Positions 24,297 to 32,086 of a stretch of 33,536 nt of DNA are shown piece by piece. Within the stretch, counting starts at the first letter, position 1. Each line of letters starts with the position of its first letter. Position numbers and translations under genes: made by a program. The notes under the pieces were generated by a model that had not been told where the DNA came from, did not search any database, and was given only the letters and a program-made list of their open reading frames with translations. Origin of the DNA: CAZDUS01 sp964535015. Lineage in GTDB: Bacteria; Verrucomicrobiota; Kiritimatiellia; CAIKKV01; CAITUY01. The stretch is from NCBI GenBank assembly GCA_964535015.1, contig CAZHRU010000022.1, forward strand, positions 1 through 33,536, read 5' to 3'.

Positions 24297-24547
24297 CAGA
24301 CTCGTTCCCCATCCGCCCTGAACGCCTTGTCCGCCAGATAATCCAGATAGAGGGCCTCGACTTTCAATCGCGCCCAGGGCGTCTTGCGCAGAAACTTCAA
24401 GCTGGAGTTGATGCTCGGATTCATCATGAAGCAACGGACGGGAATCCTGTCCGCCAACCCCTCCCACCCGTAATACGCCAGCAACTCATCCATAATCATC
24501 GTCAGTTTGACGCCATGAAGAGGGTCGCGGGAAGGTGAGGGGTTCAT
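24296..24547 (-). CDS. VF530 family (DUF2132) small protein
   Basis: Protein of 83 aa of the VF530 family, a small helical fold with suspected DNA-binding ability. It shows the family pattern throughout: DPLHGVKLTMIMDELLAYYGWEGL, then RIPVRCFMMNPSINSSLKFLRKTPWARLKVEALYL. The function is not established. It overlaps the upstream gre-like gene by 4 bases (ATGA) and the downstream rsgA by 1 base, so all three are made from one coupled transcript. Confidence 0.9.
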   Translation of the reverse strand: MNPSPSRDPLHGVKLTMIMDELLAYYGWEGLADRIPVRCFMMNPSINSSLKFLRKTPWARLKVEALYLDYLADKAFRADGERV

Positions 24548-25026
24548 GCCACTGACTCCACCGTATAGGTATGCGCCGCGTTGCCAATCCTGATCTCAAT
24601 ACGATCCCCTGCGGTCTTACCCATCACGGCCTGCCCCAATGGCGAACCGGAGGTGACCACCGTGACCTCCTCTCCGCTAACAACAATCGTTTCCCCGCCG
24701 GCCGCAGAACCAAAAAGAAGGACCCGCAGTCCCCCATCATCCGCCCTCAACCGCACCAGAGCGCCCAGTTGAACGGGACTCCTGCTCCGTAACCTTTTCA
24801 CCGGCAACATCTGGAGACTGTCCAGCGCGGCGGTCAACTCCTCCACCCGCTTGGCCTGGCCCCGGGCCAGAAAGGATGACTCCAACTTGAAGGTGTCATA
24901 CTTGTGTTCAGCACGATGCTCATCGTCTGTCGCCGTGGCAAACGACTCCCTGGCCGCCGCGGTAATCGTCTTCAGTTCCGCCGCCATTTGTTCGATCAGC
25001 CGCTTGTGAATCTCTTTCTTGGTCAT
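24544..25026 (-). CDS. GreA/GreB-like (GreAB family) elongation factor homologue
   Basis: 160 aa, the usual Gre length. Residues 1-75 form a coiled coil with the TDDEHRAEHKYDTFKLESSFLARGQ stretch (33-57), close to the ATDEENKAENKYDT motif of GreAB-like proteins and unlike the DLSENAEY tip of GreA. Acidic residues Asp34, Asp35 and Glu36 could reach the polymerase secondary channel. Residues 80-160 are the FKBP-like C-terminal domain, ending with the SPLGQAVMGKTAGDRIEI motif (128-145), which is diagnostic. Start 25026 (MTKKEIHKRL) is preferred over an in-frame extension to 25140 that reads a Cys-rich stretch. First gene of the gre-VF530-rsgA operon, divergent from the XRE-cupin regulator. Confidence 0.85.
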   Translation of the reverse strand: MTKKEIHKRLIEQMAAELKTITAAARESFATATDDEHRAEHKYDTFKLESSFLARGQAKRVEELTAALDSLQMLPVKRLRSRSPVQLGALVRLRADDGGLRVLLFGSAAGGETIVVSGEEVTVVTSGSPLGQAVMGKTAGDRIEIRIGNAAHTYTVESVA

Positions 25027-25209
25027 CTGACTCCCATGTTCACACCCGCATCTCCACTTGTCGAGGCAGGAAAACAACGCCATCTCCCGATCATTGGTGT
25101 TAATGGGGCCCCCAAACTCGTCCCCGGGTTTTGTCGACATGACGCCAGCCGCCCACCGGGCTCGTCAATACTCAGAGATGCGCCTCCCCCTCCGCCCCGG
25201 AATTCTATT

Positions 25210-25240
25210 TTGACAAGTATTCTCCAATGATATATATATC
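25210..25240 (+). promoter_or_regulatory. Sigma-70-like promoter with palindrome over the -10 box
   Basis: TTGACA (25210-25215), exactly 17 bp, then TATATA (25233-25238). This is the clearest promoter in the window, 30 bp before the regulator's ATG at 25268. The perfect 12-bp palindrome GATATATATATC (25229-25240) covers the -10 box and could be an operator for the XRE regulator (autoregulation, inferred). Confidence 0.75.
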
Positions 25241-25267
25241 GCGAATCTTTATTCCCAAAGAACTTCA

Positions 25268-25831
25268 ATGAAAGCCACGCGATCGAAAAAAACAGCCGGC
25301 CATGGGGAGCGGATGTATAATTTCGAGGTCTTACGGGAACTCCGCAAACGGGAAGGGTGGACCATCGCCGACCTCTCCGCCCGAACCGGGGTGTCTCCCG
25401 CCGTGATTTCCAAACTGGAACGCAACCAGACCTCGGCCGAACTATCCACGTTGTTCAGCCTCAGCCGGGCCTTCGGCATGAATGCCACGGATCTCCTGAT
25501 GCTGACCGAATCGCGCACCGCCCACCGCTCCACCGAACTCAGTCACCGGGCCGGTGCCTTTACCTTCCGCGAGATCCGCTACGGCAATGTCCGCGCCCTG
25601 CTCGGCGAGGCCAAGGCCGGCGGCCAGGTCTCAAACCCCGAGATCCATCAGGACGACCTGGAGGTGTGCTGGGTACTGCGGGGTTCCATCCGACTCCAAC
25701 TGCCCCATGAGCACCCCGTGCTCAAAGCCGGCGATTGCGTCCAGTTTGACGCCATCCTTGAACATTCTTACGAAGTGATCAAAGACTGTCAGATCCTTAT
25801 CCTGCACTTGAAGAAGGGCAAGCGATTCTGA
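25268..25831 (+). CDS. XRE-family regulator with C-terminal cupin domain
   Basis: Transcription regulator of 187 aa. An XRE-type helix-turn-helix (about 19-75: LRELRKREGWTIADLSARTGV, then SPAVISKLERNQTSAELSTLFSLSRAFG) is joined to a cupin sensor domain (about 105-187; VCWVLRGSIRLQLP, LKAGDCVQFDAILEHSYEV). Such proteins sense a small molecule and usually govern the adjacent catabolic genes. The start at ATG 25268 gives a leader of about 20 nt from the promoter at 25210; ATG 25313 (MYNFEV) is an alternative. The cupin lacks an obvious full HxH..E set (only His766-type late His in LEHSYEV is visible), so effector binding may be metal-free. First gene of the catabolic operon. Confidence 0.88.
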   Translation: MKATRSKKTAGHGERMYNFEVLRELRKREGWTIADLSARTGVSPAVISKLERNQTSAELSTLFSLSRAFGMNATDLLMLTESRTAHRSTELSHRAGAFTFREIRYGNVRALLGEAKAGGQVSNPEIHQDDLEVCWVLRGSIRLQLPHEHPVLKAGDCVQFDAILEHSYEVIKDCQILILHLKKGKRF

Positions 25832-25861
25832 CATGATCAGAACCAACCCTAGGAGCCCCCT

Positions 25862-26308
25862 ATGATCACCGCAGACTTGAGCAAGATTGAAGGACGCCGC
25901 TACCCGGCGCGCCGGCGCACCCAGAACCTCGTCGGCGGCCTGTCTCCCATCCAGGCCACGAACTTCGCCGTCGGCTTCGTCACCCTGGACCCCAACGGCG
26001 GCCAGGTCCCCTGGCACAACCAGGAACAGGAGGAGGTCTACTTCGTCCTGGAAGGCCAGGCCGAAATGTGCCTCGGATCAGAACGACAAATCTTGTCCGC
26101 CGGTCAGGCCGCCTATATCCCCAGCGGCGTGTTCCATCAGATTTCCAACCTCGGATCCACTCCCTTGAAAATGATCTACACCTACGGACCGTCTGGCGAC
26201 GTCGCCCACTGGAAACAGGAACTGGCCGGAACCCTGCCGAAGGCCGGCGTGGAAGCGCCTCCCCTGCCGGCGGGAGCCCTGCCCCAATGCACCGAAAAAC
26301 CAAATTGA
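25862..26308 (+). CDS. Small cupin-domain protein of the sugar-acid operon
   Basis: 148 aa, a single cupin barrel (about 30-115). Motif 1 reads PWHNQEQEEVYFVLEGQAEM, with one His followed by Gln where the standard motif has HxH, then Glu; motif 2 is PSGVFHQISNLG with its His. Metal binding through His/Gln/Glu/His is plausible. Small cupins in sugar-acid operons can be isomerases, for example KdgF, which opens unsaturated uronates; this protein cannot be equated with KdgF by motif. The C-terminal 30 residues are Pro/Ala-rich. AGGAG lies before ATG 25862, 30 bp after the regulator stop; kdgK begins 13 bp after its end. Confidence 0.78.
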   Translation: MITADLSKIEGRRYPARRRTQNLVGGLSPIQATNFAVGFVTLDPNGGQVPWHNQEQEEVYFVLEGQAEMCLGSERQILSAGQAAYIPSGVFHQISNLGSTPLKMIYTYGPSGDVAHWKQELAGTLPKAGVEAPPLPAGALPQCTEKPN

Positions 26309-26321
26309 TAAGGAGAGAACA

Positions 26322-27419
26322 ATGAGTCTGTCAATCAAACCGCGTGAAACCTGCAAATGGGATGCCGTCTCGCTGGGCGAAGTGATGCTGCGCCTCGATC
26401 CAGGCAACGGCCGCATCCGGACCGCCCGCGAATTCAAGGTCTGGGAGGGCGGCGGCGAATACAATGTGGTCCGCGGCCTCCGCCGCTGCTTCGGCCTCAA
26501 GACAACCGCCGTCACCGCCGTCACCGATAACGAGATCGGACGCCTGCTGGAGGACCTCATGCTGCAGGGCGGCGTGGACCTGTCGCACGTGAAGTGGGTT
26601 CCGTTTGACGGCATCGGTCGCGACGCCCGCGTGGGCCTGAACTTCACCGAACGCGGTTTTGGCCTGCGCGCCGCCGTCGGTTGCTCTGACCGCGGCCACT
26701 CGGCCGCCTCCCAACTCAAGCCGGGCGACATCGACTGGAAGAAACTCTTCCATCAGGAGGGCGCCCGCTGGCTCCATTGCGGCGGCATCTTCGCGGCCCT
26801 GTCCGCCACAACCGCTGACCTTACCATCGAGGCCATGGAAGCCGCCAAGGCCGCTGGCACCCTCATCTCCTACGACCTGAATTTCCGCGCCTCGCTCTGG
26901 AAATCGCAGGGGGGCACCAAACGCGCCGTCGAGGTGAACCGCAAGATCGCTTCGCTCGTGGACGTGATGATCGGCAACGAGGAGGATTTCACCGCCGCCC
27001 TGGGATTTGAAGTGCCGGGCCTCGATGAGCACATCTCGAACATCGATCCCTCGAACTTTAAAAAGATGATCGCCAATGCCACCAGGATGTACCCGAACTT
27101 CAAGGCCGTGGCGACCACCCTGCGCAACGCCAAGACCGCAACGGTCAACGATTGGGGGGCCATCCTCTACACCGACGGACAATTCCATCAGTCCATCATG
27201 CGCGAGAACCTGGAGATCTTCGACCGGGTCGGCGGCGGCGACAGTTTCGCCTCCGGCCTGATCTACGGCTTCCTCTCCGGCAAAACACCCCAGGAGTCCG
27301 TTGATTACGGGGCCGCACACGGCGCACTCGCCATGACCACACCCGGCGACACCAGCATGGTGACCGTGAAAGAGGTCGAGGCCATTATCAAGGGCAAAGG
27401 CGCACGGGTCATCCGGTAA
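26322..27419 (+). CDS. kdgK: PfkB-family 2-keto-3-deoxygluconate kinase
   Basis: Sugar kinase of 365 aa. The ribokinase fold begins VSLGEVMLRLDPG (16-28) and includes the sugar-binding GGGEYNVVRGLRR (43-55), where KDG kinases have GGAExNVA, and the ATP/catalytic motif DRVGGGDSFASGLIYGFL, in which the Asp of GGGD is the catalytic base. An extra segment of about 30 residues (around 225-265, FEVPGLDEHISNIDPSNFKKM) makes it longer than typical E. coli KdgK (309 aa). It would form KDPG for the aldolase encoded next. Strong AAGGAG binding site. Substrate may be a KDG epimer (galacto or gluco) or another 2-keto-3-deoxy sugar acid. Confidence 0.86.
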   Translation: MSLSIKPRETCKWDAVSLGEVMLRLDPGNGRIRTAREFKVWEGGGEYNVVRGLRRCFGLKTTAVTAVTDNEIGRLLEDLMLQGGVDLSHVKWVPFDGIGRDARVGLNFTERGFGLRAAVGCSDRGHSAASQLKPGDIDWKKLFHQEGARWLHCGGIFAALSATTADLTIEAMEAAKAAGTLISYDLNFRASLWKSQGGTKRAVEVNRKIASLVDVMIGNEEDFTAALGFEVPGLDEHISNIDPSNFKKMIANATRMYPNFKAVATTLRNAKTATVNDWGAILYTDGQFHQSIMRENLEIFDRVGGGDSFASGLIYGFLSGKTPQESVDYGAAHGALAMTTPGDTSMVTVKEVEAIIKGKGARVIR

Positions 27420-27462
27420 GGGAATCAAAGGGTTTAGGTCTATTAGTCACAGGGGAATAACG

Positions 27463-28125
27463 ATGAATGACAACAAGATGAAAGACATGCTGGCAAGAAT
27501 TACCTCAAAGCGGATTGTGCCGGTGATCGTACTGGATAACGCGGAACACGCAGAACCATTGGCCGAGGCGCTTCTCAAGGCGGGCCTCGATATCATGGAA
27601 GTCACGTTCCGCACGGCGGCGGCGGAAGCATCCATCCGCCGGATCGCCAAACGGTTCCCTGAAGTCCTCCTGGGCGCGGGCACCGTCCTGGGCGCCGACC
27701 AGTTGAAACGGGCCGCCGACGCGGGCGCCACCTACGCCCTGGCCCCCGGCTTGAACGAGACAGTCGTCAAGGCCGCCGAATCAGCCGGCATCCTGATGTT
27801 CCCCGGCGTCATGACCCCTTCGGAAGTGGAGAAGGCACTGTCGCTGAACTGCAGGATCCTCAAGTTCTTTCCGGCCGAAACGGCCGGCGGGGTTGGCATG
27901 TTGAAGGCCCTGGAGGGTCCCTACGCCCACACCGGTATCAAGTTCCTGCCCACCGGCGGCATCGGCCTGAACAACATGCGCTCCTATCTGGAACGCCCCT
28001 CCGTGGCCGCCATCGGCGGTTCATGGATCGTGGAAAAAAAGATGATCGCCGCCAACGATTGGGCGACCATCGAACAATTGACGCGGGATGCCCTGGCGAT
28101 CGCCGCCTCGGTGGTAACCAAGTAA
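27463..28125 (+). CDS. eda: 2-keto-3-deoxy-6-phosphogluconate (KDPG) aldolase
   Basis: Class I aldolase of 220 aa, as usual for the KDPG/KHG family. Catalytic Glu46 lies in IMEVTFRT (44-51), GAGTVL is at 71-76, and the Schiff-base Lys134 is in ILKFFPAE (132-139). PTGGIGLNNM is the phosphate-binding segment. It cleaves KDPG to pyruvate and glyceraldehyde 3-phosphate, the end of the pathway started by the kinase gene 43 bp upstream. Binding site CAGGGGAA before ATG 27463. Confidence 0.95.
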   Translation: MNDNKMKDMLARITSKRIVPVIVLDNAEHAEPLAEALLKAGLDIMEVTFRTAAAEASIRRIAKRFPEVLLGAGTVLGADQLKRAADAGATYALAPGLNETVVKAAESAGILMFPGVMTPSEVEKALSLNCRILKFFPAETAGGVGMLKALEGPYAHTGIKFLPTGGIGLNNMRSYLERPSVAAIGGSWIVEKKMIAANDWATIEQLTRDALAIAASVVTK

Positions 28126-28152
28126 GAACCGTTTTCAACCAAAGGAGAAACT

Positions 28153-29313
28153 ATGAGTGACATTAAGACAACGACAGTCGGAATTATCATGAACGGGGTG
28201 ACCGGACGGATGGGCACCAACCAGCATCTGTTGCGTTCCATCTGCGCCATCATCAAACAGGGTGGCGTCAAGATCAGCGAGTCGGAGGTCATCATGCCCG
28301 ACCCGATTCTCGTCGGCCGCAATGCCGTGAAACTCCAGCAACTCGTCAAACGCGCCGGCCTGACCCGGTGGACAACCAACCTGGACGAGGCGATGGCAGA
28401 CAAGAATAACACCATCTACTTCGACGCCCAAACCACCGACCGCCGCGTGGCGGCAGTGAAACAGGCCATCAAGGCCGGCAAACACATCTACTGCGAAAAG
28501 CCCACCGCCGTGACAACCAAGGAGGCCTACGAACTGTATGCCCTGGCGAAAAAGGCCGGAGTCAAGAACGGCGTGGTGCAGGATAAACTGTGGCTGCCCG
28601 GATTGATGAAACTGAAGGAACTCATCCATCGCGGGTTCTTCGGCGAGATCCTCTCCGTCCGCGGCGAGTTCGGCTACTGGGTCTTTGAAGGCGACACCAT
28701 CCCCCTCCAGCGCCCCTCGTGGAACTACCGCAAGGAGGACGGCGGCGGCATGATCGTGGATATGCTCTGCCACTGGCGCTATGTCCTCGACAATGTGTTC
28801 GGCCCCGTTCAAGCCGTCTCGTGCCGCGGCGCCACCCATATCGCAACCCGCTACGACGAGGCCGGAAAACCGTTCAAGTGCACTTCGGATGATGCCGCCT
28901 ACGCCACCTTCGAACTGGAGGGCGGGATCCTCGCCCAGTTCAATTCCTCATGGTGTACGCGGGTTCGGCGTGACGACCTGTTGACGCTCCATGTGGATGG
29001 AACCCTGGGATCCGCCGTGGCCGGCCTGCGCGATGTCGTAATCCAATCCTACGGCGCCACCCCGCGGGCCGTCTGGAATCCGGATGTCCCCCAGCCAATC
29101 AACTTCTTCGAAGGCTGGCAGAAACTGCCGGACCAGCGCGAGTATGACAACGCGTTCAAGGTCCAGTGGGAATTGTTCCTGCGCCACGTCGTTAAGAATG
29201 AACCGTTCCAGTGGACCTTGCTGGAAGGCGCTAAGGGCGTGCAACTGGCCGAAAAGGGCATCGAGTCGTGGGCGAAGAAGTCTTGGGTCTCAATTCCCGC
29301 CTTGAAGGCGTAA
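28153..29313 (+). CDS. Gfo/Idh/MocA-family NAD(P)-dependent sugar oxidoreductase
   Basis: Oxidoreductase of 386 aa. The N-terminal Rossmann domain starts VGIIMNGVTGRMGTNQHL, in which the nucleotide loop is GVTGRMG (15-21), a variant of the usual GxGxxG; EKPT (115-118) is the conserved Lys motif, and the C-terminal alpha/beta domain (150-386) carries DKLWLPGLMKL, a GGGMIVDMLCHWRY segment (candidate catalytic Asp/His pair) and GFFGEILSVRGEF. It oxidises or reduces a sugar or sugar-acid hydroxyl at the expense of NAD(P). Substrate unknown; enzymes of this family include inositol, glucoside and levoglucosan dehydrogenases. Strong AAGGAG precedes the ATG. It follows the aldolase by 27 bp. Confidence 0.88.
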   Translation: MSDIKTTTVGIIMNGVTGRMGTNQHLLRSICAIIKQGGVKISESEVIMPDPILVGRNAVKLQQLVKRAGLTRWTTNLDEAMADKNNTIYFDAQTTDRRVAAVKQAIKAGKHIYCEKPTAVTTKEAYELYALAKKAGVKNGVVQDKLWLPGLMKLKELIHRGFFGEILSVRGEFGYWVFEGDTIPLQRPSWNYRKEDGGGMIVDMLCHWRYVLDNVFGPVQAVSCRGATHIATRYDEAGKPFKCTSDDAAYATFELEGGILAQFNSSWCTRVRRDDLLTLHVDGTLGSAVAGLRDVVIQSYGATPRAVWNPDVPQPINFFEGWQKLPDQREYDNAFKVQWELFLRHVVKNEPFQWTLLEGAKGVQLAEKGIESWAKKSWVSIPALKA

Positions 29314-29343
29314 TCCTCCTCAGTAATCAAAAGGAAAACAATC

Positions 29344-30114
29344 ATGAAGAAAGTAGCCTTAATCACAGGAGCCGGACGCGGAATTGGACTCGGTATTGCC
29401 GAGTCCCTTGCCAGGGATGGAAATGACATCGTGATCTGCGATGTCCACGAGGAATCAGTGGTGGCCGAAGCCATGGCCGGTCTCCGCAAACTGGGCGCCG
29501 CCGTTCTGTATTGCCGGGCTGATGTGACTGATGCGGCGGCACGCCAAACCATGCTGGCCCAAATCAAGGCCCAGTTCGGCCGCCTCAATGTCCTGGTTAA
29601 CAACGCTGGCGTCGCCCCCAAGGTCCGCGCCGACATCCTCGAGGCCACCGAGGAAAGTTTCGAACGCCTGATCAGGATCAACCTGCAGGGACCCTACTTC
29701 CTGACCCAGGCGGCGGCCAACTGGATGATCGAGCAGAAGAAGGCGGATTCAACCTTCACCGGTTGCATCATCAACATTTCCTCCGTCTCCTCAACCGTGG
29801 CGTCGGTGACGCGCGGGGACTACTGCATCTCCAAGGCGGGCGTGAGCATGGCCACCAAGCTGTATGCCGCCCGGCTCGGGGAACACGACCTGCCGGTCTA
29901 TGAGATCAGACCCGGCATCATCAAGACCGATATGACCTCCACGGTGACGGCCAAGTACGACAAGTTGATCGGCGAAGGTTTACTACTGCAGTCACGCTGG
30001 GGATTTCCGTCGGACATCGGCCGCGCCGCCGCCATGTTGGCGCGCGGGGATCTGGCCTACTCCACCGGACAGGTGATCATGGTGGACGGCGGACAGACGA
30101 TTCAGAGACTCTAA
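29344..30114 (+). CDS. Short-chain dehydrogenase/reductase
   Basis: Classical SDR of 256 aa. Cofactor loop TGAGRGIG (8-15); Asp33 at the end of beta-2 (ICDVHEE) favours NAD(H); NNAG (86-89); catalytic Ser147, Tyr160 and Lys164 (YCISK); C-terminal GQVIMVDGG. It is close in style to KduD and 3-ketoacyl-ACP reductases, and the operon setting (KDG kinase and aldolase) makes a sugar-acid dehydrogenase, or a reductase of a keto-deoxyuronate, the likelier role. It is unlikely to be fatty-acid FabG, as no other fab genes are near. AAAGGAAAA binding site; 30 bp after the Gfo/Idh gene and 9 bp before the flavoprotein. Confidence 0.9.
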   Translation: MKKVALITGAGRGIGLGIAESLARDGNDIVICDVHEESVVAEAMAGLRKLGAAVLYCRADVTDAAARQTMLAQIKAQFGRLNVLVNNAGVAPKVRADILEATEESFERLIRINLQGPYFLTQAAANWMIEQKKADSTFTGCIINISSVSSTVASVTRGDYCISKAGVSMATKLYAARLGEHDLPVYEIRPGIIKTDMTSTVTAKYDKLIGEGLLLQSRWGFPSDIGRAAAMLARGDLAYSTGQVIMVDGGQTIQRL

Positions 30115-30123
30115 GGAGTGACC

Positions 30124-32085
30124 ATGCAAAATGAGACACTGAAAATTGATGGGAAGGAAATATCCGTCTGCCGCGTTCACACCCTGGTCGTCGGCAGCGG
30201 CGCGGCAGGACTCAATGCGGCACTGCAACTGAACCGCAAGGGGATTGAGGACGTGCTGATCATCACCGAAGGGCTCCAGAAGGGCACCTCGATCAACACC
30301 GGCAGCGACAAGCAGACCTACTACAAACTGGCCATGTGCGGCACCGACTCGGACGCCCCGAAGGTCATGGCCGAAACCTATATGGCTGGCGGAAGCATGC
30401 ACGGGGACCTGGCACTGGTGGAAGCCAGTCTGTCGGCTCGCGCCTTCCTCCATCTCGTCAACCTTGGAGTCCCCTTCCCCCAGGACCGTCATGGTCAATT
30501 CGTCGGCTACAAAACGGATCACGATCCGCGCCAGCGGGCCACCTCCATCGGCCCTTACACCTCCCGCGAAATGTGCCGCGCCCTGATCAAGGAGGTCCAG
30601 CGTTGCCAGATTCCCATCCGGGAAGGACGCATCGTGGCCTCACTCCTGACGTCCGGCACCGACAACCAAACCCGCGTGGTCGGGGCGGTGGCCCTGGACG
30701 ACAAGGGAGCCATCGAACTTTATGCCGCGGAAAATGTGGTCTTGGCGGTCGGCGGACCCGGCGGCCTGTATAAGACCAGCGTGTACCCCAAGATCCATAC
30801 TGGAGCGATCGGCATCGGCCTCATGGCGGGCGCCGCCGCGCAAAGCCTGCCTGAGTCGCAGTACGGTCTGGCCTCCATCGCGTTCCGGTGGAACGTCTCC
30901 GGCACCTACATGCAGGTCGTGCCCCGCTTCATCAGTACCGAGGCCGACGGCAAGAGCGATGCCCGCGAATTCATGGGCGAGTACTTCAATTCGGTCGGCG
31001 AGATGAATTCCATGGTGTTCCTCAAGGGATACCAATGGCCATTCGATTCCCGCAAGATCACCGGTGGCTCCTCCATCGTGGATATCCTCGTGTACATCGA
31101 AACGGTACTCAAGGGACGCCGTGTGTTTCTCGACTTCCGCGAGAATCCGCAAGGCTTCCGGTTCGAGGATCTCAGCGCCGAGGCGCTCCAGTATCTCACG
31201 AATTCAAAGGCCCTGCAGGGAACCCCGATCGAACGATTGGAAACCATGAATCCCGGTGCCATCGACCTGTACAAGGATCATGGCATCAACATCCGCCGCG
31301 ACCCCTTGGAAATCGCAGTCTGCGCTCAGCACAATAACGGCGGATTGGCTGGCAACCTGTGGTGGGAGTCGGCCAATGTGAAACACCTCTTCCCGGTGGG
31401 CGAGGTGAACGGATCGCACGGGGTCTATCGCCCGGGCGGGTCGGCCTTGAACTCCGGACAGGTGGCCGGGTTCCGGGTGGCGGATTATATCGCGGCCCGG
31501 TACACCGGTTGCACGGCGAATGCCGCCGATTTCCAGGCGGCGGCCAAGTCCGCCGTGGTCGAAATCAGCGGGTTGGTCAGCCTGCCTGCCGCGACTGACT
31601 GGCGCAAGGAGCGCGAAGAACTCCAGAAACGGATGAGCCGCGCGGCGGCCCATATCCGGTCGAAGGAAGAACTGCTCAAGGCGGCGAAGGATGCCTGGGC
31701 ACAGTGGAAACGGTTGGAGAAGGCCGGTTGCGCGGGCGCCACGCCCCGGGATCTCTGTGAGGCCGTGCAGAACCGCCAGTTGTGTTTTGCTCACGCGGTT
31801 TACATCGAAGCCGTGCTGTTTGCCATCGAGAGCGGCGTGGGAAGCCGTGGATCCTGCATTGTGCTTGATCCTGCCGGAAGCCGGGCCCACGGCAAACTCG
31901 ATGCCGCCCAGTGGAGTTTCGCGAAGGAGAACCCTGAGTTTCGCGAGAAGGTTCAGGAGACCGTCGCCTCCCGTGACGGAAAGGTCCTTCAAAAGTGGGT
32001 GCCGCGCCGACCCATGACAGAAAGCGATGCCTGGTTCGAGACCGCCTGGGCGGCCTACCGCAAGGGCGAAATCTATAACACCTGA
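30124..32085 (+). CDS. Fumarate reductase/aspartate oxidase-like FAD flavoprotein
   Basis: FAD-dependent oxidoreductase of 653 aa. The dinucleotide motif VGSGAAGLNAAL is at 23-34. At the C-terminal end of the FAD domain, AQHNNGG (His403) and GEVNGSHGVYRPGGSALNSGQVAG (His432, Arg436) match the substrate-binding His and Arg positions of the SDH/FRD/NadB family. In the capping domain the usual HPT..TEG.RGEGG signature is absent; SISTEA-like text reads FISTEADGKSDAREFMG. A helical C-terminal region (490-653) parallels the SDH-A/NadB tail. I chose ATG 30124, with TAAGGAG five bases upstream, over GTG 30118. No iron-sulfur or cytochrome partner is encoded next to it, so its electron acceptor is unknown. 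Last gene of the operon. Confidence 0.85.
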   Translation: MQNETLKIDGKEISVCRVHTLVVGSGAAGLNAALQLNRKGIEDVLIITEGLQKGTSINTGSDKQTYYKLAMCGTDSDAPKVMAETYMAGGSMHGDLALVEASLSARAFLHLVNLGVPFPQDRHGQFVGYKTDHDPRQRATSIGPYTSREMCRALIKEVQRCQIPIREGRIVASLLTSGTDNQTRVVGAVALDDKGAIELYAAENVVLAVGGPGGLYKTSVYPKIHTGAIGIGLMAGAAAQSLPESQYGLASIAFRWNVSGTYMQVVPRFISTEADGKSDAREFMGEYFNSVGEMNSMVFLKGYQWPFDSRKITGGSSIVDILVYIETVLKGRRVFLDFRENPQGFRFEDLSAEALQYLTNSKALQGTPIERLETMNPGAIDLYKDHGINIRRDPLEIAVCAQHNNGGLAGNLWWESANVKHLFPVGEVNGSHGVYRPGGSALNSGQVAGFRVADYIAARYTGCTANAADFQAAAKSAVVEISGLVSLPAATDWRKEREELQKRMSRAAAHIRSKEELLKAAKDAWAQWKRLEKAGCAGATPRDLCEAVQNRQLCFAHAVYIEAVLFAIESGVGSRGSCIVLDPAGSRAHGKLDAAQWSFAKENPEFREKVQETVASRDGKVLQKWVPRRPMTESDAWFETAWAAYRKGEIYNT

Positions 32086-32086
32086 A

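Noticed and set aside
26331..27428. Minus-strand open frame opposite the KDG kinase gene
   Set aside because: Shadow of a clear PfkB kinase; no ribosome binding site or recognisable motif.
29344..30114. FabG of fatty acid synthesis
   Set aside because: No fab genes nearby; the operon holds sugar-acid enzymes, and the SDR has an NAD-type Asp33.
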